Source: Chryseobacterium capnotolerans (GTDB lineage: Bacteria > Bacteroidota > Bacteroidia > Flavobacteriales > Weeksellaceae). Taken from it: a stretch of DNA of 64,000 nt. This document shows positions 45,960-55,279 of the stretch, one piece after another. The notes under the pieces are model-generated. The model saw only the letters and a list, made by a program, of their open reading frames with translations. It was not told the DNA's origin and did no database searches. Position 1 is the stretch's first letter, and each line of letters starts with the position of its first letter. The DNA lies in contig NZ_CP065589.1 in NCBI RefSeq assembly GCF_021278965.1, positions 191,001 to 255,000 of the forward strand, written 5' to 3'. The position numbers and the translations under genes are program-made.

Positions 45960-46628
45960 ATGATAAGAAAAATTTATATTACAATGATGATAGGTTTGGG
46001 TATATTTTTGAATGCTCAGACCGGTAAAGTAGGAATCAAAACAGATAAACCTACGGAAACACTTGATGTAAACGGAAAAACATATACCAACTCTCTATAT
46101 CTGAGAAATCCGGGAGAACCTACTATGACAGGAGGTAGCTTTCTGGCAACATCAGAAAATGCATTGCAGATTTATGACCCGAATTTAGAAAGCAGTGGAT
46201 TATTCAATTATATCAAACTTACCCTTACTAATGTTTCAGGCGAAGGGATTGCAGATTATGATACTAAAATAGATGTCAATAACTTCCTTGTTGTACTTCA
46301 CAACTACTCTTTTAAACTTAGCAATGGTAATACTAATGTTATGCTTGATTATGGTAATAATGGAGTGAATGATAACAAACAGGGATCTCCTGATGTAGTA
46401 GCATTTAAAAGTGGGGGAACCTGGCACATCAGAGCAAAATTTACAGACAGTAGAATTATTGCCAATATTTCAGGTGGTCCATCCAGAACGTATAACAACT
46501 TTACGGTAGATCTTTATCTGATGGCCTATAAAAGACTTATCACAAAGCATAATATCAGTGATGTTAATGCTGATCTGGGAGGAGCTAATGGCTCTACGCA
46601 AACCATTAATAAACCAGCCGGTTTTTAA
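45960..46628 (+). CDS. Secreted protein, triad member 3
   Basis: 222 residues from the ATG at 45960, which starts the signal peptide MIRKIYITMMIGLGIFLNAQ; an upstream in-frame extension from 45882 overlaps member 2 and is rejected. Mature start TGKVGIKTDKPTETLDVNG, then YDTKIDVNNFLVVLHNYSF (compare FDTKINSKKFLVVISSFGF in member 1), GGTWHIRAKF and VDLYLMAYKRL. Seven bases after member 2. No sorting tail. Confidence 0.8.
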   Translation: MIRKIYITMMIGLGIFLNAQTGKVGIKTDKPTETLDVNGKTYTNSLYLRNPGEPTMTGGSFLATSENALQIYDPNLESSGLFNYIKLTLTNVSGEGIADYDTKIDVNNFLVVLHNYSFKLSNGNTNVMLDYGNNGVNDNKQGSPDVVAFKSGGTWHIRAKFTDSRIIANISGGPSRTYNNFTVDLYLMAYKRLITKHNISDVNADLGGANGSTQTINKPAGF

Positions 46629-46656
46629 ATAGTAAACACAAAAATATGTATAAAGG

Positions 46657-46690
46657 AAAAACCAGACTATATCTCAATAGTCTGGTTTTT
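46657..46690 (+). terminator. Terminator after the secreted triad
   Basis: 14-bp stem (46657-46670 with 46677-46690), six-base loop, ending in five T. Confidence 0.85.
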
Positions 46691-46836
46691 TATGGTAATA
46701 TATCATCGCATGGATGTTCTGAATGAAACTAATTGCTGAAATTCAGTTGAATATATTCTTAATTAACAGAAAACTGATTGTATAATATGTGCAGAATATG
46801 TAAATTAGAAATATAAACCAAATACAAATTTTAAAG

Positions 46837-48426
46837 ATGAAAAATTATTTACTCTTCTTCTTTTTTTGTGTAAATATAGTATTTGCACAAATGAGTCTGG
46901 TCAATATTACTAATTATTGTACAAATCCTAATGTAACCGGAACTTCAATTAATTATACCAATTTTGAAGAAATAGGAAATCTTTTATTGTATCGTACTCC
47001 GGGTGATTGCTATTCAACAGCTCCTGAAGGTGCACCATTTAAGATTTGGGCCTATGACGGAATAAATGCACCTTATAGGCTTAAGTTTCCTGATGGAAAT
47101 GATTTTACCAGTTTACGTAATTTAAAAGATAATGATATCCTTAAAGTAAATGGAAAAGTATACCTGAACTGTATCGCAGCAGATAATTCTAAAACTGGAC
47201 TATATGTGTTTGACCCTAATGTATCATCTACCTATTTATCAAAGGTTGTAAGTGATAACTTCCCTTATAATTGCAAAGATTTTGAGTCACTGGCAAAATA
47301 TAATAATGGTATTGTTTATCAGTCTAATATTAACGAAAACTGCTTTTATAATCCTTCTACAAATGCTTCCATACAGCTATTTACGAATGTCAGAGATGGA
47401 AATTTTAGCTATGGAGGACGTTATTTTAGTAATGCTGAATTAAATGGTAACTTTTATTTTACAGCAATAAACGATGAGTATACTGGGATGGAGATCAAAA
47501 AGTACAACTTTGGTACCAATACCTCTCAAGTTATTGCTAGTACTGCTACAACAATAAGTCTTTATCCAAATGGTAAAACTGTTTTTTCAAATAAACTATA
47601 TTATATCAATAAGAAAGATAATACCGGAGTAGAAATATTCCAATATGATGGTAATATTGAGACGTGTTTGGATATCAATCCGGGAGCAGGATCATCATAT
47701 CCCAATTTATTAACTGTCGTAAACAATAAAATGTACTTCACATGTCATTATAACAATAAGTATTATTTGTATAAATATGATGGTAATAATCCACCGGAAA
47801 TTATAGATGAAAGTAATTTTAATCTTATGGACTACTATTCGGGAATGTGTGAGATCAATAACGAGCTGTATCTGGTTAAATCTTATAGTATTTCAGGTGG
47901 TGGAATTAATACCAACCTATATAAGTATTCTGAAAACAGCAATGCTTTAGTTCTGTTAAATACATTTACTAATTTTACAACTGCTATTACTAATTGGGAC
48001 TTTACTATGGCATTTTATGGGCCAATACCCCAGTTTTATGAGAATAAACGCGGCTATCTTATTAGTTTTAATAACGAACTTTATATAGTTGGAAGTAAAT
48101 TGAATGCTGCTGGTTCTGTAATCGGAGCTAGTAATGATATCTGGAAGATTGATAATGGAACTTTAAAAACGTCAGAAATAAATTTAGATCAGAATATTAT
48201 AAAATATTATCCAAATCCAACGAAAAATGATGTGAATATTGATCTTGACAAAAGCTATGGATCGATAGATGTTCATATTACAGCAGCTGATGGAAAAGTA
48301 ATGAAAAAGCAGACTTTTTCAAACAGCAGCAAAATAAAAGTTAAGCTTCCCCACCCGAGTGGAGTGTATTATATCACATTACTATATGATAACAAAAGCT
48401 CAACGCATAAAATTATTAAAGAATAA
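46837..48426 (+). CDS. T9SS-exported protein with propeller-like repeats
   Basis: 529 residues; signal peptide ending IVFAQ. The body consists of repeats of the form NGKVYLNC, NGNFYFTAIND, NKMYFTCHYN, NNELYLVKS and NNELYIVGS, typical of a beta-propeller that alternates a short label with a hydrophobic strand. C-terminal T9SS type A tail from about 455 (IIKYYPNPTKNDVNIDL, ending HKIIKE). Substrate or ligand unknown. Confidence 0.87.
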   Translation: MKNYLLFFFFCVNIVFAQMSLVNITNYCTNPNVTGTSINYTNFEEIGNLLLYRTPGDCYSTAPEGAPFKIWAYDGINAPYRLKFPDGNDFTSLRNLKDNDILKVNGKVYLNCIAADNSKTGLYVFDPNVSSTYLSKVVSDNFPYNCKDFESLAKYNNGIVYQSNINENCFYNPSTNASIQLFTNVRDGNFSYGGRYFSNAELNGNFYFTAINDEYTGMEIKKYNFGTNTSQVIASTATTISLYPNGKTVFSNKLYYINKKDNTGVEIFQYDGNIETCLDINPGAGSSYPNLLTVVNNKMYFTCHYNNKYYLYKYDGNNPPEIIDESNFNLMDYYSGMCEINNELYLVKSYSISGGGINTNLYKYSENSNALVLLNTFTNFTTAITNWDFTMAFYGPIPQFYENKRGYLISFNNELYIVGSKLNAAGSVIGASNDIWKIDNGTLKTSEINLDQNIIKYYPNPTKNDVNIDLDKSYGSIDVHITAADGKVMKKQTFSNSSKIKVKLPHPSGVYYITLLYDNKSSTHKIIKE

Positions 48427-48461
48427 GCAGAGACTTTTAAAAGAATTTTTCAGGATAACCA

Positions 48462-48498
48462 AAAAGACCATTTATTACAGATGGTCTTTTGCTTTTTT
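48462..48498 (+). terminator. Terminator
   Basis: 10-bp stem AAAAGACCAT (48462-48471) with ATGGTCTTTT (48481-48490), nine-base loop, then GCTTTTTTT. Confidence 0.8.
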
Positions 48499-48599
48499 TG
48501 TATAATATTTTGAATACATTATTATTTTGATTGTGGAGTAGTGGATTATTTATTGTTTTTTCAAATGATTTTATAATTTTATATGGAATTATATATAAA

Positions 48600-50156
48600 A
48601 TGGGGAAACGATTACCTTTTATAGGGTTGTTATTATTTTCACTTGTCCTGTGCTTTGGACAGAAGAAAGAATATGAGCAATATATGAATACTGCTGATGA
48701 GCTTAAGTTTAAGGATTGGAAAAAGGCAGAAGCTAATATACAGCGGGCAAGGAATAGTGTTCCTGATAATGATTTGGGAGATTTTTATCTGGAGGCCGCA
48801 AAAATTTACAGTGATGTAAACTATTTTGATCTGGCATTGGATTACTCAAATAAGGCATATCATTTATTTTGGGGAAAAGATGAAGAGAAAACAGCTAAAA
48901 TAGATGGAATTTTCGCTTATACCTACTCTCAACTTAATGATACAAAGAAAGCTGTTACTTATTATAAAAAGCTTTTGAGCTTTTATCAAAAGAAAAAACA
49001 ACATACAGAAACCATCAAGGCGCTTAATAATTTAGGGAATGCTTATTTGGTACTGTCAAAACTGGATTCATCAAGATATTATTTTGAAGAAGGTTTGAAA
49101 TCTTTTGAAACATTTGATAATCCTGTTTTAAAGGCATTTGTGTTTTCAAATTTTGGTAAGCTTAATTTTTTGGAAGGCAATACGATCAAGGCAGAAGATT
49201 ATCTGCTTGAAGCCAATGCTATTTTAAAGAAAAATACTATTGATGATCACAAATCAAATTATCAGGTTAATTACAATCTGGCCAACTTTTATATAGAAAC
49301 ACAAAATCCAGGAAAAGCTTTGGTATATGCTCAAAATGTGGGTAAGTATATGACATCTGATGGAGTAAACTTTGATAATACCAATTATTTAAGGACCCTA
49401 TACAAAGCTTATCAGCTGAATAAGGATTATAAGCATGCTGTAGAAACCTTTAAAAAATATGATTCTATCCGGGATTTGTTGAATATTGAAGAAAAAGCTG
49501 TAAACGTAGAAAGATTGAAGGTGCAGCATGATTACGAACTTCAGAAAAGGCTGGATAAAATAGAGCAGGATAAAAAGAACATGCTGTATATAGTTATAGC
49601 TATAATTCTTTTGCTGCTTGTGGCTATTAGTGTTTTGTTGCTTATTAATTTCAGAAACAAAGCTGAAAAGCTCCGTCTTGAAAAGAAATTGATTGAAAAT
49701 CGTGAAAAGCAGCTTGAAATAGATAACCAGATGAAAGAAAAATTGCTGGTTTATAAATCTATGGAGCAATCCAAAATAGAAGAGATCTTCAAATCATTAC
49801 TGGAGCAGATAAATGTTTTGAAGTCTAAACTTAAAGACAGTGAGATCAATGAGGTCTCCAGAATTATCAATGAAATTAAACTGAATACAAAGAATGATTC
49901 ATGGGGAGATTTTGAATACCATTTTCTGAATATCCACGAATCCTTTTACAAAAATCTGGATCGAAAACATCCTGGACTAACCAATTATGATAAACGACTC
50001 GCGGCAATGTTGAAACTCAAATTATCAACAAAAGAAATTTCAAACCTCTTGAATGTAACCCCAAAAACAATTGAAAATTCAAGAACACGTTTAAGAAAAA
50101 AAATGAATCTTACGAATACAAAAGAAGATCTTGCTCAATATTTGAATGAATTGTAA
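48600..50156 (+). CDS. TPR-transmembrane-HTH regulator (LuxR-type C-terminal helix-turn-helix)
   Basis: 518 residues from the ATG at 48600 (signal-like start MGKRLPFIGLLLFSL; a TTG at 48531 is in frame but only adds a leader). Periplasmic tetratricopeptide repeats (about 25-290), coiled region, one membrane helix near 327-350 (MLYIVIAIILLLLVAISVLL), cytoplasmic coiled coil, and a C-terminal LuxR-like HTH (about 455-515: LSTKEISNLLNVTPKTIENSRTR). This architecture is known in Bacteroidota as membrane-bound regulators without a kinase. It precedes a T9SS cargo gene whose promoter carries direct repeats, a likely target. Confidence 0.88.
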   Translation: MGKRLPFIGLLLFSLVLCFGQKKEYEQYMNTADELKFKDWKKAEANIQRARNSVPDNDLGDFYLEAAKIYSDVNYFDLALDYSNKAYHLFWGKDEEKTAKIDGIFAYTYSQLNDTKKAVTYYKKLLSFYQKKKQHTETIKALNNLGNAYLVLSKLDSSRYYFEEGLKSFETFDNPVLKAFVFSNFGKLNFLEGNTIKAEDYLLEANAILKKNTIDDHKSNYQVNYNLANFYIETQNPGKALVYAQNVGKYMTSDGVNFDNTNYLRTLYKAYQLNKDYKHAVETFKKYDSIRDLLNIEEKAVNVERLKVQHDYELQKRLDKIEQDKKNMLYIVIAIILLLLVAISVLLLINFRNKAEKLRLEKKLIENREKQLEIDNQMKEKLLVYKSMEQSKIEEIFKSLLEQINVLKSKLKDSEINEVSRIINEIKLNTKNDSWGDFEYHFLNIHESFYKNLDRKHPGLTNYDKRLAAMLKLKLSTKEISNLLNVTPKTIENSRTRLRKKMNLTNTKEDLAQYLNEL

Positions 50157-50186
50157 TTTTCTGTATTTCAGTATTTTGTGTTTTGG

Positions 50187-50240
50187 TGTGTGGAGATAAT
50201 GTGGTGTTTTCTGTATCTTGTGTGGTAATTATGTGTGGTA
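50187..50240 (+). promoter_or_regulatory. TGTGTGG direct repeats upstream of the T9SS gene
   Basis: TGTGTGGTA occurs at 50219-50227 and 50232-50240, 13 bases apart, with a related TGTGTGG at 50187-50193. The stretch is unusually rich in GTGTGG words. Candidate operator for the adjacent regulator; no consensus -7 box was found. Confidence 0.4.
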
Positions 50241-50298
50241 TTTTTAACAAGGTGAGGTGACTTTGTATTCCTTTGTCCCTTATTAAAACAATACCACA

Positions 50299-51927
50299 AT
50301 GAAAAAATTACTTACTCTTTTTATAGGTCTTTCTATAGGCTTTATGGGAAAAGCACAATGGACTCCGATTTTAGATCAGAACCTTTTGGTAACAAGTGCA
50401 GGAGGAAGCTCTTTTGCTGAAACAATGAGTGATGGGAAAACGTATATTGGATTCTGGAAAAGTGTACCGGCTCCAGTGAATTTTGAACTCTGGGTTCAGA
50501 TTCTGGATCAAAATGGGAATAAGCAATTAGGTCCCAATGGAATTAAAGTTTCAGATCAGATTCCAATGGGAACTTATACAGTAATGGAAAAAACGGCAGT
50601 AGATGCATCGGATAACCTTTATATCGGTGTAACCGGAACAGGTACCGGAACTCCAGGATATGTTTTTAAAATTACTCCCCAAGGAACATCAGAATGGCCA
50701 TCCGGAATCAGTTTGGGAGAAGCTTATTTACCTACAATTCTGCCATTATCTGATGGGAATATCGTAGTGGCATACTTTCCTCCAAGCCAGAAATATACTA
50801 AAGTTCAAAAGTTTAATACAGTCGGGCAACCGTTATGGATAAATCCGGTTCAGATTATTTCGAATGATCCTGTCAAAAATACAGTTCCTGCTGATCTTTT
50901 TAAACTGGATGGAGATGAGTGTGAAATTATTTTTCATAAGCAATTATCCTTTGGAACTACAAGCTATTTGTTTGCTCAAAAGCTAAACCTGACCAATGGT
51001 GGGCTGCTTTGGGAAAGAGCCCAGCAGATTACTACTAAATCTACTGCTTATAACGCAAAATATACAGGAGCTGTAGATGGAAATACAGTGTATTATGGAT
51101 ATAGTACCGGGGAGAATATGAGGTTTGACGGATACCTTCAAAGAGTGAATACCGATGGATCTCTTCCATGGGGAGTGTTCGGAGTAGATTTTGATACCAA
51201 TCAGACTTATTTTGAAAAAGATATGAAGATTGCTTTTGAACAGGGTTCTCCTTATATATGGTCAATTGCAAATTACAGTTCTTCATCTCAGGGAGAAAAT
51301 GGTGAATTTGTGCAGAAGTTTGATAAAAATACCGGATCCAGATTGTTTACGGATAATGCCAAGCAGGTATTTCCGGTAGATAATATATCAATGTTCCATT
51401 ATAGTAATCTGCAATTGGTCAATGACAAACCCTATTTTGTGGTACAGAAAAAAGAAGGTTCGGCGTTGAATGTATCTCTGAATGCTGTTCTTCTAAAAGA
51501 CAATGGTGATTTTGAGTGGCCTCAGCACTATCTTCCAATGGCAACCTTCCCTGCATCTAAAGGATATACAACTTTATTGAAACCCATCAATGGACAAGGA
51601 GTCATTGTTTTTCAGGAAGCCAAAAATACAGAGGGGGCTCCAACAGGAATTTATGCACAGAATCTAGTTTTGCCGAACGGGACGATGGGGACAGATGATA
51701 TTTCAGGAAAGAAGAACAATATTAAAATTTACCCGAATCCGGCAGTAGATCTTATTCATATAGAAGGATTGAAAGATCAGAATTTCCAAATTTATACTAT
51801 GGCTGGACAGCTGGCGAAATCTGGATTAATGAAACATGGAGTGATAGATGTTAGAGATCTGATGAAAGGCACCTATATTCTAAAGCTAAAAGAAAAAGAA
51901 GAAAATATAAAGGTTATCAAGAAGTAA
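50299..51927 (+). CDS. T9SS-exported beta-rich protein
   Basis: 542 residues; signal peptide ending MGKAQ. Body composed of repeated strands of propeller or beta-sheet type such as DASDNLYIGVTG, LSDGNIVVAYF and DGNTVYYGYS, with no catalytic motif recognised. C-terminal T9SS type A tail from about 470 (IKIYPNPAVDLIHIEGL, ending IKVIKK). Likely cell-surface or released protein. Follows the TPR-HTH regulator by 142 bases. Confidence 0.87.
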   Translation: MKKLLTLFIGLSIGFMGKAQWTPILDQNLLVTSAGGSSFAETMSDGKTYIGFWKSVPAPVNFELWVQILDQNGNKQLGPNGIKVSDQIPMGTYTVMEKTAVDASDNLYIGVTGTGTGTPGYVFKITPQGTSEWPSGISLGEAYLPTILPLSDGNIVVAYFPPSQKYTKVQKFNTVGQPLWINPVQIISNDPVKNTVPADLFKLDGDECEIIFHKQLSFGTTSYLFAQKLNLTNGGLLWERAQQITTKSTAYNAKYTGAVDGNTVYYGYSTGENMRFDGYLQRVNTDGSLPWGVFGVDFDTNQTYFEKDMKIAFEQGSPYIWSIANYSSSSQGENGEFVQKFDKNTGSRLFTDNAKQVFPVDNISMFHYSNLQLVNDKPYFVVQKKEGSALNVSLNAVLLKDNGDFEWPQHYLPMATFPASKGYTTLLKPINGQGVIVFQEAKNTEGAPTGIYAQNLVLPNGTMGTDDISGKKNNIKIYPNPAVDLIHIEGLKDQNFQIYTMAGQLAKSGLMKHGVIDVRDLMKGTYILKLKEKEENIKVIKK

Positions 51928-51959
51928 TTTTCCATAATAGCAATAGTTCAATTAGAAAG

Positions 51960-51990
51960 AAGGAGAGCAGGATCTGTTCTCCTTTCTATT
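51960..51990 (+). terminator. Terminator
   Basis: 10-bp stem with one G-T pair (51960-51969 with 51975-51984), five-base loop, short T-rich tail. Confidence 0.65.
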
Positions 51991-52089
51991 ATTTGGATGT
52001 TATACTATATATCAGTATGAAAATCTGAAATATGAATTTCTCAATATCAATTATTTTTTTTAAACTTTTTAAAAATCAGCAATATCCGT

Positions 52090-52119
52090 TTGTAGTTTCA
52101 AAAATATTTTATACTTTTG
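52090..52119 (+). promoter_or_regulatory. rplK operon promoter
   Basis: TTG 52090-52092, 19-base spacer, TACTTTTG 52112-52119 followed by CAG. Full consensus match. Confidence 0.75.
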
Positions 52120-52129
52120 CAGTCCAAAA

Positions 52130-52164
52130 AGTAGGCTTATCATAAGTGAGTGCGATAACCTGCT
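52130..52164 (+). promoter_or_regulatory. Hairpin in the rplK leader, possible L1 autoregulatory site
   Basis: AGTAGGCTTATC (52130-52141) pairs with GATAACCTGCT (52154-52164) over eleven bases with one bulged C and one G-T pair; the loop is ATAAGTGAGTGC. It starts about ten bases after the -7 box, so it is at the very 5' end of the message. In other bacteria ribosomal protein L1 binds this leader; identity of the site here is inference. Confidence 0.45.
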
Positions 52165-52216
52165 GAATAATAAATGCTTCCAAACTCATTAATTATTCAA
52201 ATTTAAAAAACAAACA

Positions 52217-52663
52217 ATGGCTAAGAAAGTCTTTAAAATGGTAAAGCTTCAGGTGAAAGGTGGCGCAGCTAACCCTTCTCCACCAGTAGGTCCAGCATTG
52301 GGTTCTGCAGGTGTGAACATCATGGAGTTTTGTAAGCAATTTAACGGAAGAACCCAAGATAAGCCAGGGCAAGTTTTACCTGTAGTAATTACAGTATACG
52401 AAGACAAATCTTTTGAATTCGTTATTAAAACTCCACCTGCAGCAATTCAGTTAATGGATGCGGCTAAGATCAAGGGAGGTTCTGGTGAACCAAACAGAAA
52501 CAAAGTAGGTGCTGTAACTTGGGAACAAGTAAAGAAAATCGCTGAAGATAAAATGGCGGATCTTAACTGTTTTACAATGGACTCTGCTGTTTCTATGGTT
52601 GCAGGTACTGCTAGATCTATGGGATTAAGAGTAACAGGAACTAAACCAACTTTTAACGCTTAA
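52217..52663 (+). CDS. rplK: 50S ribosomal protein uL11
   Basis: 148 residues; conserved [20 protein letters not shown] and the [10 protein letters not shown] end. Forms part of the GTPase-associated centre with 23S rRNA. Twelve bases before rplA. Confidence 0.97.
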   Translation: MAKKVFKMVKLQVKGGAANPSPPVGPALGSAGVNIMEFCKQFNGRTQDKPGQVLPVVITVYEDKSFEFVIKTPPAAIQLMDAAKIKGGSGEPNRNKVGAVTWEQVKKIAEDKMADLNCFTMDSAVSMVAGTARSMGLRVTGTKPTFNA

Positions 52664-52674
52664 AACTATTAGAA

Positions 52675-53367
52675 ATGGCAAAATTGACTAAAAAGCAAAA
52701 GGAAGCTTTAAGCAAAGTAGAAAAAGGAAGAATCTATAACCTTGAAGAAGGTTCAGCTCTTGTAAAAGAAGTGAACACTGCAAAGTTTGATGCTTCTGTA
52801 GATATCGCTGTAAGATTAGGTGTAGACCCAAGAAAAGCAAACCAAATGGTAAGAGGTGTTGTATCTCTTCCTCATGGTACTGGTAAAGATGTTAAAGTTT
52901 TGGCTTTAGTAACTCCAGATAAAGAAGCAGAAGCTAAAGCTGCTGGTGCTGACTATGTAGGTCTTGACGAATATTTACAAAAAATTAAAGAAGGTTGGAC
53001 AGACGTTGACGTTATCGTTACGATGCCAGCTGTAATGGGTAAATTAGGTCCATTAGGTAGAGTATTAGGTCCAAGAGGTTTAATGCCAAACCCTAAATCA
53101 GGAACTGTAACTATGGAAATTGGTAAAGCAGTAACTGAAGTGAAAGCAGGTAAAATTGATTTCAAAGTAGACAAGTATGGTATCATCCACGCTGGTATTG
53201 GTAAAGTATCTTTCGATGCTGCTAAGATCAAAGAAAATGCGCAGGAATTGATCTCTACATTGATCAAAATGAAGCCAACTGCTGCTAAAGGAACTTATGT
53301 GAAGTCAATCTATTTGTCTTCTACAATGAGCCCAGGTATTGCAATTGATACTAAATCTGTTAACTAA
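52675..53367 (+). CDS. rplA: 50S ribosomal protein uL1
   Basis: 230 residues; signatures [36 protein letters not shown] and the C-terminal [12 protein letters not shown]. Forms the L1 stalk; in many bacteria it also represses its own operon through the rplK leader. Confidence 0.97.
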   Translation: MAKLTKKQKEALSKVEKGRIYNLEEGSALVKEVNTAKFDASVDIAVRLGVDPRKANQMVRGVVSLPHGTGKDVKVLALVTPDKEAEAKAAGADYVGLDEYLQKIKEGWTDVDVIVTMPAVMGKLGPLGRVLGPRGLMPNPKSGTVTMEIGKAVTEVKAGKIDFKVDKYGIIHAGIGKVSFDAAKIKENAQELISTLIKMKPTAAKGTYVKSIYLSSTMSPGIAIDTKSVN

Positions 53368-53384
53368 TAATAATCCTTAAGACA

Positions 53385-53972
53385 ATGACAAAAGACCAAA
53401 AAGTTGTAGCAATACAAGAGATCAAAGATTTGCTTCAGGATGCAAAAGTAGTATACGTAGCAGATTTAGACGGTTTGAACGCTGGTAAATCTTCAGATTT
53501 CAGAAGACAAGCTTTCAAGCAAAACATCAAAGTGAAAGTTGTAAAAAATACACTTTTACAGAAAGCAATGGAGCAAATCGAAGGAGTAGATTACTCTGAA
53601 ATGTTCCCTACTTTCAAAGGAAACTCAGCGTTGATGATTGCTGATACAGCAAACGCTCCTGCTAAGTTAATCCAAGGATTCAGAAAGAAAGAAGAGAAGC
53701 CAGCTTTAAAGTCTGCTTTTGTTCAAGAAACTTTCTACTTAGGTGACAACAACCTAGACATGTTGGCTAACATCAAGTCTAGAGAAGAAATGATCGGTGA
53801 AATCATCGGATTACTTCAGTCTCCAATCCAGAGAGTTGTTTCTGCTCTTCAAAACAAACCTGAAACTGTAGAAGCTAAAGCTGAAGAAGCTGCTCCTGTA
53901 GTTGAAGAAACTCCTGCTGCTGAAGCTCCAGAAGCTGCTGCAGAAAGCACTGAAGAAACAAGTGCTGAATAA
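53385..53972 (+). CDS. rplJ: 50S ribosomal protein uL10
   Basis: 195 residues: normal L10 domain (KVVYVADLDGLNAG, FKVKVVKNTLLQKA-type segment) plus a C-terminal extension of about 30 residues rich in Glu, Ala, Pro and Thr (ends AESTEETSAE). Such extensions occur in Bacteroidota. Anchors L7/L12 dimers to the stalk. Confidence 0.96.
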   Translation: MTKDQKVVAIQEIKDLLQDAKVVYVADLDGLNAGKSSDFRRQAFKQNIKVKVVKNTLLQKAMEQIEGVDYSEMFPTFKGNSALMIADTANAPAKLIQGFRKKEEKPALKSAFVQETFYLGDNNLDMLANIKSREEMIGEIIGLLQSPIQRVVSALQNKPETVEAKAEEAAPVVEETPAAEAPEAAAESTEETSAE

Positions 53973-54018
53973 TTATACTCAAAAAATTAAATAAATAATC
54001 AACAAAAACATTACAACA

Positions 54019-54387
54019 ATGTCAGATTTAAAAAATTTAGCTGAAACGCTAGTAAACCTAACTGTAAAAGACGTAAACGAATTAGCTACTATCCTTAAGG
54101 ATGAGTACGGAATTGAGCCAGCTGCTGCTGCTGTAGTAGTTGCTGCAGGTGGTGCAGGTGAAGCTGCTGAAGAAAAGACTGAATTCGACGTAATTCTTAA
54201 GTCTGCAGGTGCTTCTAAATTAGCTATCGTTAAATTAGTAAAAGATTTAACTGGTGCTGGTCTTAAAGAAGCTAAAGATATCGTAGACGGTGCTCCTTCT
54301 GCAATCAAAGAAGGTGTTTCTAAAGACGAAGCTGAAGCTCTTAAGAAGCAATTAGAAGAAGCTGGTGCTGAAGTAGAATTGAAATAA
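54019..54387 (+). CDS. rplL: 50S ribosomal protein bL12 (L7/L12)
   Basis: 122 residues; N-terminal dimerisation helix, flexible Ala/Val-rich hinge ([11 protein letters not shown]), and C-terminal domain with [23 protein letters not shown]. Recruits translational GTPases. Followed by a strong terminator, so rpoB is not co-transcribed. Confidence 0.97.
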   Translation: MSDLKNLAETLVNLTVKDVNELATILKDEYGIEPAAAAVVVAAGGAGEAAEEKTEFDVILKSAGASKLAIVKLVKDLTGAGLKEAKDIVDGAPSAIKEGVSKDEAEALKKQLEEAGAEVELK

Positions 54388-54411
54388 TTTCAATTTTATT
54401 ATAAATATAAG

Positions 54412-54441
54412 AAGCCTGAGCCTATGCTCAGGCTTTTTTTT
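54412..54441 (+). terminator. rplL terminator
   Basis: 10-bp perfect stem (54412-54421 with 54426-54435), CTAT loop, nine-T run. Closes the rplKAJL operon before the inserted surface cassette. Confidence 0.9.
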
Positions 54442-54607
54442 TAATCATTAACTAAATAAAACACATTTTATCTATAAGTGTATTTAAATATTCTTACAGC
54501 ATATTGTATTATATTTTATTATTATTGAATATTTATTAATGATTAACATAATGTTTTGTTTAAAATTCTTATATTGAATATTTTTGATGAATTTTTTTAT
54601 TAAAATG

Positions 54608-54636
54608 TTGTTTTGTTTGAAAAAGTATTATATTTG
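54608..54636 (+). promoter_or_regulatory. Promoter of the second surface cassette
   Basis: TTG 54608-54610, 18-base spacer, TATATTTG 54629-54636. Full consensus match, well separated from rplL by its terminator. Confidence 0.7.
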
Positions 54637-54657
54637 TACTAATAAAAAACACAACAA

Positions 54658-55080
54658 TTGGATAGAAATTATTTTCTTTCCTATAGTCAAGTAGCACTTA
54701 TTCTTTTGCTGTCGATTATAGGAAAACTAAACGGAAGAATTATATCTTCTGCAGTAGGTAGGTCTGAATTGATGCGCTGTACAGATATAAAAGATACTGA
54801 TCACTCCCCATACTTATCTGATACTTTTTCACAGAAAACTGTGATTGGTGCTGTATGCGGTTCTCATCATCATACAGAAAAAAATGATGATTTTCAATAT
54901 ACTGTTTTCGAACACTCTTTACAAAGTAATTTGCCCATTGCAAATGACAGAGATTGTTTTCTTCTCTCTGCCAAAAAAATAAATTTTGTTTCTGTATGCA
55001 ATAAATGGCGAAAAGTAAATTTTGCTGGCCATACTGATGTATTGAATGTAGTAAAAAAAAGTAAAAAGGTTTTACATTAA
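54658..55080 (+). CDS. Uncertain small protein with TTG start
   Basis: Frame of 140 residues starting with TTG at 54658, 21 bases after a strong promoter. The first 27 residues look like an export signal (ALILLLSIIGKLNG); the rest includes an HHH cluster and several Cys. Not recognised. The minus strand also has a long open frame here, but with no promoter and odd composition. Alternatively the whole stretch is an untranslated leader of the next gene. Confidence 0.35.
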   Translation: MDRNYFLSYSQVALILLLSIIGKLNGRIISSAVGRSELMRCTDIKDTDHSPYLSDTFSQKTVIGAVCGSHHHTEKNDDFQYTVFEHSLQSNLPIANDRDCFLLSAKKINFVSVCNKWRKVNFAGHTDVLNVVKKSKKVLH

Positions 55081-55106
55081 TTCTGTCAAATTGATTGATG
55101 GTTTTA

Positions 55107-55134
55107 AGTTTATCATTAAAATCCCTGATAAACT
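55107..55134 (+). promoter_or_regulatory. Hairpin in the leader of the beta-roll gene
   Basis: 9-bp stem AGTTTATCA (55107-55115) with TGATAAACT (55126-55134), ten-base loop, no T-run. Role unknown. Confidence 0.35.
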
Positions 55135-55279
55135 GAACGTTATTTCTTAATATATCTCTGACTTTTCCGATTCTAAATAGTTTTTTAACTCGTTTCATTT
55201 ATCATTTTAAATGAAATAGCCATCGGATTGTCCATTTTTATAAAAACAAACACAAAAAAAACAACAAATATCACTAAGA

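Noticed and set aside
54740-55198. Minus-strand frame of 152 codons
   Set aside because: No promoter or family resemblance, and composition unusually rich in His, Gln, Tyr and Phe; a plus-strand promoter faces the other way.
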